A program made the translations under genes and the position numbers. The notes below the pieces were generated by a model. It was not told where the DNA came from and made no database searches. It saw only the letters and a program-made list of their open reading frames with translations. Source: Nostoc calcicola FACHB-3891 (lineage in GTDB: Bacteria > Cyanobacteriota > Cyanobacteriia > Cyanobacteriales > Nostocaceae). From it: a DNA stretch of 64,000 bases. Location of the stretch: positions 124,001 to 188,000 of the forward strand of contig NZ_JACJRQ010000015.1 of the NCBI RefSeq assembly GCF_014697355.1, given 5' to 3'. Shown here one piece after another: positions 1-6,942 of the stretch (its first letter is position 1; every line of letters begins with the position of its first letter).

Positions 1-917
1 CGAATAACTTTTGACTCTTGAATTACGACTTTTGATTGCTGAGAACGTACTCTTGAAGTCCCTCTACTGGAAACTTTGTGCTGAGAAAACATTGCTTGCA
101 AAACAAGTGCCGGGTCTACATAGTTATTACTATATTTTAGTCCCCAGTGGAGATGCGGGCCAGTGGTACGTCCAGTCATTCCTACCCTACCAATTCTGGC
201 TCCAGTTGGTATTTGCTGACCTTCCCAGATTTGAATTCCACCTGCGCGGTCAATCAAATAACGGCGACCAGATGCAGTTTCCACGTTTCCTTCCATATGG
301 CAATAAGTGTGTTCCCATTCACCTGATTTAATTACGATATGGGAACCGCAAGCGTCGCCATCGCCAACTTTAATGACTGTACCTACCCACCAATTACGAA
401 TATAACTACCTTGTGGAGCAGCTATGTCTAAGCCGCCATGAAATTCCCAATTAGAACCACCAGTAGCTGAGGAGCGGTAACCAAAACCAGATGTGTAAGC
501 TTGAAAATTTTCTACAGGGAAAGAAGCTGCTAGCCAACTATTAGCTCTCGCTACTTTTTTTGGCTGAACTTCTCTAACTTTAGCTATTTTTGGCTTAGAG
601 GATGCTTGAAAAGTTCTCTTGTCGGTATCCAAAGTTTTAGAACCCTCTAAATCTTCCTTTTTGAGGGAGATTTTTATTCCGGTATCAAAAGTTTTAGATT
701 CGTCTAAATCTTCCTTGTTAGGGGAGACTTTTATTCCGGTTCCATCCTTTTTAAGAGGAGCCAGCAAGGTTTGGGGGGATTTAAAAGTGCCTAAAGTCAC
801 AGCAAAAGACTTTTCAAACAATCTCTTAGGCAATAGAGTAATTAAACTTACCAAACCCAATCCTAATATCAACAACGTAGCCCCAGAAAGTACTACTCTT
901 TGTTGCCTCTTCGTCAT
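1..917 (-). CDS. M23 family metallopeptidase, 3' end cut by window edge
   Basis: The minus-strand frame is open from ATG at 917 to base 1 (305 codons) with no stop, so the C-terminus lies outside the window. A hydrophobic N-terminal segment (about residues 9-26, rich in L, I, V, G) suggests a membrane anchor or uncleaved signal. A Lys/Asp-rich linker follows, containing an imperfect tandem repeat of about 22 residues (KEDL..SKT..DTGIK, about residues 62-105). The catalytic domain shows the LytM/M23 zinc motifs HGGLD and HLHW. The family cleaves peptidoglycan cross-bridges or stems outside the cytoplasmic membrane. Residues between the motifs (DGDACGSH, EHTYCHME) also fit. Family assignment is firm; the exact substrate is unknown. 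Confidence 0.9.
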   Translation of the reverse strand, partial: MTKRQQRVVLSGATLLILGLGLVSLITLLPKRLFEKSFAVTLGTFKSPQTLLAPLKKDGTGIKVSPNKEDLDESKTFDTGIKISLKKEDLEGSKTLDTDKRTFQASSKPKIAKVREVQPKKVARANSWLAASFPVENFQAYTSGFGYRSSATGGSNWEFHGGLDIAAPQGSYIRNWWVGTVIKVGDGDACGSHIVIKSGEWEHTYCHMEGNVETASGRRYLIDRAGGIQIWEGQQIPTGARIGRVGMTGRTTGPHLHWGLKYSNNYVDPALVLQAMFSQHKVSSRGTSRVRSQQSKVVIQESKVI

Positions 918-1484
918 TTTTTTTTGATTCCCAAATTTAACAATATTATTTGTTTTTACTAATTTTCTAATTATAATTATTTTAAATCATGACGAAAAAT
1001 GAAAAATTTTTATTGCTAAAGATAGCAAATTAATGATATTTTTTTGCTGAATGTAGTATTTTAGTTTAACATTTAGCAAATTAAAGCAATCTCAATAATA
1101 ATACCATATTTTTGCTTGTAAAATTTGTATTATTTTTTGTTTAAATAAAATAAATAAAAATTAGATCGTAATATAAATTTCTAATATATTGGCAAGTAAA
1201 GTATAAATTGTATCTTGTATTTGGCTAATAGTTATTACTTATTTTCAGTATTGAATAATTCTACTTTTTGTTACTGATATAAAATCAATACATAGTAATT
1301 GTGAAAAAAGTCTTAAACGATAGAATTCTGCACTAAGCTAGTTGATGGGGCTGGAGTAGGCTTAACAGTGAAAGAGTTGCCAAGCAGTTGAAATATTGTT
1401 AACGTTTATGCTTAAAATTGCACAAGAGGTTTGTTTAGCATCTACTAAAAGCTAAAGTTGACCCTTGCAGGACTCCCCTAAGAC
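918..1484. other. AT-rich intergenic region
   Basis: This gap between the divergent M23 peptidase gene and the small membrane protein gene is strongly AT-rich. No convincing ORF, RNA gene or stem-loop was seen. It must hold the promoters of both flanking genes, but no clear -35/-10 pair could be picked by eye. Confidence 0.5.
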
Positions 1485-1871
1485 ATGCTGACTGAAATTT
1501 TGCCTTTCCGCTTTGAATTAGACACGATCGCCATCGCTGGAGCGAGTTTGTGGTCATTGGCGTTATATCTAGGTTTTTCCAAAGCCAGCCAATGGGTAAT
1601 TGAGCAACTCAACCGCTGGTTTAACTTTGCTGAGCGATCGCTTTATACCAGCCAGTCAGAATTTGAAAAGACTCGTAAAGCTAGAGAATCCCAAAACGCT
1701 TTCTACGCCTCATTGTTTAGTATTGTGCCATTTTTGGTTGTTGGCGCTTTATTTAATTGGGGTGTGGAAATCAGTTTAGGACGTAGCTGGGGAATCAGCT
1801 TAGGTATACTCGCTTGTATTAGTTGTGGCATTTTTGAACTGGGACGACGCAATGGCGAGTCATCGGATTGA
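1485..1871 (+). CDS. Small two-helix membrane protein, unknown function
   Basis: A 128-residue protein with two probable membrane regions: about residues 15-33 (AIAGASLWSLALYLGF) and a longer stretch at about 76-118 (LFSIVPFLVVGALF, then SLGILACISCGIF). The loop between them is charged (SQSEFEKTRKARESQ). The C-terminus is GRRNGESSD. HIP1-type sites in the coding sequence (GCGATCGC near 1635) match the rest of the genome. No enzymatic motif is visible. It resembles conserved hypothetical cyanobacterial membrane proteins, but I cannot name a family. Confidence 0.7.
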   Translation: MLTEILPFRFELDTIAIAGASLWSLALYLGFSKASQWVIEQLNRWFNFAERSLYTSQSEFEKTRKARESQNAFYASLFSIVPFLVVGALFNWGVEISLGRSWGISLGILACISCGIFELGRRNGESSD

Positions 1872-1962
1872 GAGAAAATCAAATTTTGCAGCATAGGCAT
1901 TTATTAGGCTCTCAACACCCCCGATATTGAATCAGAGGGTGTGAAACCATAATCGATACTTC

Positions 1963-1990
1963 GTAGAGACGGCGATTTATCGCGTCTCTT
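1963..1990. repeat. Small palindromic repeat downstream of the 128-aa gene
   Basis: AGAGACG (1965-1971) and CGTCTCT (1983-1989) are perfect inverted arms around a CGAT..ATCG core. This looks like one of the short dispersed palindromes found in Nostoc-type genomes. It lies about 90 bp after the stop of the upstream gene and could also act as a terminator, though no T-tract of note follows. Confidence 0.5.
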
Positions 1991-2033
1991 CCCTTAACCG
2001 AACAGTATTAGGAACTTCTGGTAAAACCTTAAA

Positions 2034-2061
2034 TTCACAGTGTAATTAATTGCACTGTGAA
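2034..2061. promoter_or_regulatory. Inverted repeat upstream of secreted-protein gene
   Basis: TTCACAGTG (2034-2042) and CACTGTGAA (2053-2061) are perfect 9-bp arms around a 10-bp AT-rich spacer. The site sits about 195 bp upstream of the ATG at 2258. It could be an operator or a hairpin; its function is unknown. The remainder of the 1872-2257 gap holds no other recognisable element. Confidence 0.35.
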
Positions 2062-2257
2062 GTTTTCGTGAACTACAAGTGAAAGTACTTGAATTTATCG
2101 TTGCAAAAGTAGAGTATCTTGAAGGATATGCTGAAAATTTCTGCCGAGCGCCGATTCTCTTAGATTTGCGATGATATGCAGGAACTTTCAGCCTGATGCA
2201 TAGTTAGACTGCCTCTAGATTCAAGTCATAAGAAATTCGGAACACAGGAGCCACAGC

Positions 2258-2929
2258 ATGAAATCATTCTTTTCTTTTCCATCTTCAAAGTTCAATGTAT
2301 TGATGGCTCTTTCATTTGGTGTATCTGTGTTCAGTACTCCTGTGTCCGCATCTACTGAAGAAGTTTGTGTGAGAGCATCATCTGGTGATGTTGTATGTGG
2401 AACACCTGTAGCAAAGCCAAGTTCCAGTTCAAAGAAGCCTGATACCGATGAGACGACACAAACAGAAGTATCTGGTAGTTTAACGTTGGAACTAAAATCC
2501 TGTGCAAGAAAACAAAATACTGTTAGTTGTACTCTTTCTATCAGCAGTAGTCAAGACAAAGGTTTAGGTTTCTGGTTGCGCTACACCAAAATGGTAGATC
2601 GCGAAGGTACTGAATATCATCCTAATAAATTTCAAGTTGGAAAGAGTATCGCTGGAGAGAATGGTCGTATTCAAATGGATCTCGTGAAAAACATAAAATA
2701 TAAGACTATTATCGTTTTTGAGGAAGTACCTATTTCAACTCCTCAATTAAGTTTATTGGAAATAAGCTTGGAGAGTGATGGTGGAGTAAAATTTCGGAAT
2801 ATTCCTATTATTAATCCTGATGGTTCATTTACTCTAATTCCTGATGATAATCCTCCTGTAAGACCGCCGTCATCAAATAATTCTGGTTCTAAACCCAAAG
2901 TTTGCTTACCTGTTGTAGGTTGCTTGTGA
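2258..2929 (+). CDS. Secreted protein of unknown function
   Basis: The 223-residue product starts with a typical Sec signal peptide (short basic N-terminus, hydrophobic core VLMALSFGVSVFSTPVSA, probable cleavage after about residue 32). A good Shine-Dalgarno AGGAG lies about 9 bases before the ATG. The mature part has a Ser/Lys/Asp-rich linker (residues 50-70), then a beta-rich region with two Cys (SCARKQNTVSCTLSIS) that could form a disulfide. This middle domain resembles a sandwich-type extracellular domain. The tail is Pro/Ser-rich and ends CLPVVGCL, with two more Cys. No enzymatic motif was recognised. Confidence 0.7.
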   Translation: MKSFFSFPSSKFNVLMALSFGVSVFSTPVSASTEEVCVRASSGDVVCGTPVAKPSSSSKKPDTDETTQTEVSGSLTLELKSCARKQNTVSCTLSISSSQDKGLGFWLRYTKMVDREGTEYHPNKFQVGKSIAGENGRIQMDLVKNIKYKTIIVFEEVPISTPQLSLLEISLESDGGVKFRNIPIINPDGSFTLIPDDNPPVRPPSSNNSGSKPKVCLPVVGCL

Positions 2930-3015
2930 CAATCCCTGCGAAATAAACCTGACTACTGCTGAGGAGCGGCGGCTGTGAGGTCATTAATAATATTGAGGCA
3001 AGTTAATGCCCTAAC

Positions 3016-4311
3016 TTACCCAATTTCCTCACAAACAATCTGTGCTATCTTCTGGGCTGCTCCGCTTTCGCCACGAACCTGACGTAGCTTGGCTCGAATT
3101 TCGTCCAATTTTTCTGGATGAGCCAAAAAATCTAATACTATTTCTCCAATTTCTGCTGGTTGGAGTTTGCCTACAAGTTCTGGCACGATTTCTTCCTGTG
3201 CCCAGATATTCGGCCATGCTAATAAACCTTTGCGACTGAGGAATACCCAATTAATCAGCTTGGCAAAGGTAGAACCGACTCCTGGCAAATTAGCTAATAA
3301 ACCCGGTAAACCATCCCAAGAACGCATAGCATCTAATTGTTGGGTAGGTAGCAAAACAATCATTGGCACTCCTAAAGCACCGAGTTCAGCGGTGTTTGCT
3401 CCTACTGTAGTCAGGCAGATGCAGCACTGGGATAATAAGTCATAGGCAGGGTTTTCTTGCCATAATTCTACAGTTAGACCCATTTCTGTTTTGAGTGATG
3501 CCTTGTTTTTCCCGTCCTCTGGAATAATTAAGGAAACATTGCTGATACCAAAAATTTCGACAAAAGGGTTTTTTTGGGAATCGCCAAAACTAGCTAAGGT
3601 TTGTAAATCGACCGTTGGAGCCACAGGAATCACAAATTTGGTTTGGGGTCTGTTGGCGTGGATGTGTTCGGCAATGGCTAACATTAAAGGTATTCCTTGG
3701 GTTAATTTTGCGGCTTTTGAACCCGGTAAGATACCAATTAAGTTAGTTATTTGTCCTTGGTCATTTGTCATTTGTTCTTGGTCATTGGTTAGTAACGAAT
3801 GACCAATGACTAATGACGAATGACTACTAGCTTCTAACATCAAATCTCCCACAACAGTGAATTTGTGGGCATATTTTTGGGAAACACGGGCAGCAACTTG
3901 AGGTTTCATAACCCCAAAGCGGTCAATCAAGTTATGCCACCGGGCTTCCCATTCGGCGTAAACAACTGTGCGATATCCTAGTTTTTTGCCGATGACTACA
4001 GGGAAAATTTGATCGCCACCAAGGAAAATGACTACACCGCGACTTCTCCAGTCCCAATTTTCAAATGTTTTCCCCCAGAGCAAAAATTGCCAAAAATGCT
4101 CCGGTGAGTGAACTCTGTCTACTTCTGGGTAAGAAAGAGCGATCGCACCTTCTTTACCAGTAGCATTGGGACAGGGGGATAAAACTACAGAAATCCTCAC
4201 AACAGAACGGTCATCCCCTAGCTTTTGCCGCAATGCCTTCACTACTGGACGTACCCAGGTTGTTACTTCCCCTGGACCATTGGAGAGAATGAGAATATCT
4301 ACTGGAGTCAT
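3016..4311 (-). CDS. Lipid-A-disaccharide synthase-like glycosyltransferase
   Basis: A 431-residue protein resembling the cyanobacterial LpxB-related family. The N-terminus (VDILILSNGPGEVTTWVRP) matches the GT-B nucleotide-sugar fold. The middle has FLGGDQIFPVVIGKKLGYRTVVYAEW, and a C-terminal donor-site region reads TVGANTAELGALGVPMIVLLP. By family it should transfer a sugar from a UDP donor to a lipid-linked acceptor; the real substrate in cyanobacteria is not established. Residues about 161-190 (HSSLVIGHSLLTNDQEQMTN and on) are translated from a heptamer repeat inserted in frame at 3751-3830. The gene stands alone and converges with nothing obvious downstream. Confidence 0.85.
   Translation of the reverse strand: MTPVDILILSNGPGEVTTWVRPVVKALRQKLGDDRSVVRISVVLSPCPNATGKEGAIALSYPEVDRVHSPEHFWQFLLWGKTFENWDWRSRGVVIFLGGDQIFPVVIGKKLGYRTVVYAEWEARWHNLIDRFGVMKPQVAARVSQKYAHKFTVVGDLMLEASSHSSLVIGHSLLTNDQEQMTNDQGQITNLIGILPGSKAAKLTQGIPLMLAIAEHIHANRPQTKFVIPVAPTVDLQTLASFGDSQKNPFVEIFGISNVSLIIPEDGKNKASLKTEMGLTVELWQENPAYDLLSQCCICLTTVGANTAELGALGVPMIVLLPTQQLDAMRSWDGLPGLLANLPGVGSTFAKLINWVFLSRKGLLAWPNIWAQEEIVPELVGKLQPAEIGEIVLDFLAHPEKLDEIRAKLRQVRGESGAAQKIAQIVCEEIG
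3751..3830. repeat. Heptamer (STRR-type) repeat inside the LpxB-like gene
   Basis: Degenerate 7-bp units related to TCATTTG, TCATTGG and AATGACC/AATGACG fill this segment and translate in frame as an Asn/Asp/Gln-rich insert on the minus strand. The same heptamers are intergenic elsewhere in the window (42331-42386, 24258-24298). Confidence 0.75.
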
Positions 4312-4622
4312 AAGTCATTGGTGACAGTTAGGGGTCATTAGTCAAGAGGCAAAGACTACCTAATTCGTTCCTAAGTTACAGAGGCGCTGTTTCAACAAAC
4401 AATCGATTAAATGATTAAGAAAGTTATGGTAGGAAGTTACACAGCAAACTGCTTTTAAAGTTCTGAGCAAAGAAAGCTTCCGCTCACTTTCTTTATAATG
4501 TCTAGACAAAATTCAAAATCTTTATTATCTCAGGTTTGGTCTTTGATTAAGTGCTAGATTAATTATTGCATTTTTTAAATTGTTCTCTATTTTGACTCCC
4601 ATATAAATTGGGATGGTATTCG
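4312..4622. other. Intergenic region upstream of the exporter genes, with hairpin and -10-like box
   Basis: The region between the divergent LpxB-like and HlyD-like genes contains arms AAAGAAAG (4469-4476) and CTTTCTTT (4487-4494). A TATAAT hexamer overlaps the end at 4494-4499. The hexamer is a candidate -10 for the exporter operon, but no good -35 was found at the right distance. No small precursor-peptide ORF is apparent. Confidence 0.35.
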
Positions 4623-6062
4623 GTGAATAGCCAAAAAAGTAACCTGTTTCGGAAAGAAGCTTTAGAACGTGCTTCTTCGCCTGAAGAATTAGATCGAATT
4701 ATGCAGGTAGTCAGCCCGAAAAACTGGCTACCTCTAATTGCTGTTGGTTCTTTGGTGGTGACTGGGCTGACTTGGAGTTTTTTAGGTCGAATTCCAATTA
4801 CGGTGACGGGTACTGGCATCATAGTCTATCCCAGCACGGTTACTTCGTTTCAGTCTCCGATCGCCGGCAGGTTGCGAACGGTGAATGTTCGCGTTGGCGA
4901 CTTTGTAAACAGAGGAGATGTGCTGGCGACTCTAGACCAAAGCGAACTCATGAAACAGCTAGAATTAGTACGCTCTAAATTAGAGCAACTACAACAAGAG
5001 GATCGGGAAGCTAACTTAGTGCAACGACTACGGCAAAATGCAGATCGACAGGCGATTCAACAGCAACGCCAATCTTTGCAGCAAAATCTGCAAACACTAC
5101 AAAAGCTAACGCCAATTTTAAGAGATAAAGGGCTGGATTCGATACAACGCGATCGCCTTACCCAAACAGAAAGTCTACAATCTTTGCGGGAACTGCTGCC
5201 CACTTTCAAACAGAGATTCGATAACCGCAAACGACTATTGGCAGAGGGTGCGATATCTGGGGATACAGTACTACAGTCACAGCAAGATTACTTAAATGCT
5301 GTCACCCAAATTAACCAAGCCGAATCCCAACTCAAGCAACTCGATGTCAAAGAAGCAGATGCCCAGCGCCAATATCTAGAAAATCTTAACTCAATTAAGG
5401 ATTTGGAAACCCAGTTAAAGCAACTAGATAGTAAAAAAGCGACATTAGCACAACAAGACTTAGAAAGCGTAACTACCCGCAAAAAAGAAATTGAAGAAGT
5501 GCGGCGGAATATTAAGCAATTGGCGCTGCAATTATCGAGTAATAGCTTAATCAAAAGCGCTTATTCTGGAAGGATTTTAGAAATCTCAGCGACACAGGGG
5601 CAGGTTGTTTTACAGGGTACACCCATAGGAGCGATCGCAGCCCAAAAGCGATCGGATCGACTCGAGGGCGTCGCATTTTTTCCCGTGAGTGATGGCAAGC
5701 AGATTCAACCAGGAATGAAGTTACAAATCACACCTAGTACAGTACAGCGGGAACGCTTTGGTGGCATCATTGGTAATGTCACAGATGTCTCAGCCTTTCC
5801 CGTGACCAAAGAAAGTGCATTAAGCGTAGTGGGCAATTCAGAATTAGTCCAAGGTTTAATGTCACAGGGACCGCAGATTCTCATCACCGCCCGACTGCGG
5901 CCAGACCCTTCCACAGTCAGCGGCTACAAATGGTCTTCTTCTCAAGGGCCACAGATGAAAGTAACTTCTGGAACCACTACCTCTGTGCAAATCACCATCG
6001 AAGAACGTGCGCCAATTACATTTGTTTTACCAATTTTGCGATCGTGGAGTGGGGTCTATTGA
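4623..6062 (+). CDS. HlyD-like membrane fusion protein of an NHLM-type peptide exporter
   Basis: The protein is about 480 residues and resembles the NHLM bacteriocin-system secretion (HlyD/MFP) family. It has a conserved N-terminus (LFRKEALERASSPEELDRIM), one membrane helix (about WLPLIAVGSLVVTGLTWSFLG), a split lipoyl/barrel-sandwich domain (SPIAGRLRTVNVRVGDFV.., later YSGRILEISATQGQVV), and a long Gln-rich coiled coil between the halves. It should bridge the inner-membrane ABC exporter to the periplasm. I chose GTG at 4623, preceded by GGGATGG; the same frame also opens at TTG 4608. The partner ABC gene lies 880 bp downstream across repeats, which is an unusually large gap for an operon. 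Confidence 0.85.
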   Translation: MNSQKSNLFRKEALERASSPEELDRIMQVVSPKNWLPLIAVGSLVVTGLTWSFLGRIPITVTGTGIIVYPSTVTSFQSPIAGRLRTVNVRVGDFVNRGDVLATLDQSELMKQLELVRSKLEQLQQEDREANLVQRLRQNADRQAIQQQRQSLQQNLQTLQKLTPILRDKGLDSIQRDRLTQTESLQSLRELLPTFKQRFDNRKRLLAEGAISGDTVLQSQQDYLNAVTQINQAESQLKQLDVKEADAQRQYLENLNSIKDLETQLKQLDSKKATLAQQDLESVTTRKKEIEEVRRNIKQLALQLSSNSLIKSAYSGRILEISATQGQVVLQGTPIGAIAAQKRSDRLEGVAFFPVSDGKQIQPGMKLQITPSTVQRERFGGIIGNVTDVSAFPVTKESALSVVGNSELVQGLMSQGPQILITARLRPDPSTVSGYKWSSSQGPQMKVTSGTTTSVQITIEERAPITFVLPILRSWSGVY

Positions 6063-6089
6063 AGAGGGGGGATGGAGGACAGTTAAGAT

Positions 6090-6508
6090 TAGACCTCTTG
6101 CGAAAGTCTTTACTTCGCGTTCTCTTCTGAAGCGCCTCTGCGTGAGACAAAAAATATGGCGTTGCTGAATAGGGTATGAAAATTAATGTTTTAAAAATCT
6201 AAAATTTACTCATATCTTCCACCAGTCTCATCATCGAAAACAAAAATTACTCAGTAGTTAAGCTTTTCGCAGTCCGAATAGCTCAAGCCAGGGACTCAAA
6301 GTCCCTGTCTAATAGCTCAAGTCCTCTATAAGAGGACTGAAAATTAAATTGATTTACTGTAACAGAAATGACGTTATTTTTGTATATTCATGGTTTATGC
6401 GTAAAGGTGCAAGATCTGAGTTTAGATTCTTTGCGTCTTTGCGCCTTTGCGTGAAACAAAATTCATACTGCAATCAGCAACGCCAAAAATATTTATGCAA
6501 AAAGTCTA
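6090..6508. mobile_element. Outer MITE-like element interrupted by a second MITE
   Basis: The left end TAGACCTCTTGCGAAAG (6090 on) and the right end TGCAAAAAGTCTA (6496-6508) form imperfect terminal inverted repeats. They match the family seen at 13975-14092 and 24130-24257. Removing the inner element (6158-6484) and one target copy leaves about 84 bp, consistent with a small non-coding element. No transposase is encoded. Confidence 0.5.
6158..6484. mobile_element. MITE-like element, 327 bp, with 8-bp target duplication
   Basis: The left end GGCGTTGCTGAATAGGGTAT and the reverse complement of the right end, GGCGTTGCTGATTGCAGTAT, are near-identical terminal inverted repeats. Both ends are followed inward by GAA and a T-rich stretch. 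The flanks are an exact 8-bp duplication AAAAATAT (6150-6157 and 6485-6492). Inside are two hairpins, GGGACT/AGTCCC near 6293 and AGTCCTCT/AGAGGACT near 6320, each preceded by AATAGCTCAAG. No coding capacity for a transposase. Confidence 0.75.
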
Positions 6509-6540
6509 TTCTTCTCAAGACTACGCAAAAGATAACAAAA

Positions 6541-6568
6541 GTAGCGGTAATTTATAAATTACCGCTAC
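6541..6568. repeat. 28-bp perfect palindrome
   Basis: GTAGCGGTAATTTA followed directly by TAAATTACCGCTAC forms an uninterrupted perfect palindrome between the exporter genes. It may be a hairpin terminator, an operator or a mobile REP-like unit; the sequence does not decide between these. Confidence 0.6.
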
Positions 6569-6611
6569 GCAAGAATAAAGCTTTTGGTTACATCTTGCGT
6601 AAGTCCACCTT

Positions 6612-6873
6612 CAGAAGCTCAACATTGACCTTCTGAGGCTCAACATTGACCTTCTGAGGCTCAACATTGACCTTCTGAGGCTCAACATTGACCTTCTGAG
6701 GCTCAACATTGACCTTCTGAGGCTCAACATTGACCTTCTGAGGCTCAACGTTGACCTTCTGAGGCTCAACATTGACCTTCTGAGGCTCAACATTGACCTT
6801 CTGAGGCTCAACGTTGACCTTCTGAGGCTCAACGTTGACCTTCTGAAGCTCAACATTGACCTTCTGAAGCTCA
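6612..6873. repeat. 21-bp tandem repeat array, 12 copies
   Basis: Twelve copies of the unit CTCAACATTGACCTTCTGAGG (variant CAACG for CAACA) run head to tail. The unit is three heptamers long. It ends about 70 bp before the ATG of the ABC exporter gene, followed by a short CCCCATC heptamer run (about 6885-6935). The minus-strand translation (VEPQKVN repeated) has no coding support beyond the repeat itself. Confidence 0.9.
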
Positions 6874-6942
6874 AAAAACTCCTTATCCCCCCATCCCCCC
6901 ATCTCCCCATCCCCCCATCTCCCCATCTCCCCCCATTGACCC

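Noticed and set aside
6349..6636. 95-residue ORF crossing the MITE
   Set aside because: It starts inside the inner element and runs through the outer element and palindrome into the tandem repeat; no conserved content.
6612..6873. CRISPR array
   Set aside because: Units are contiguous 21-mers without unique spacers, and no cas genes are present in the window.
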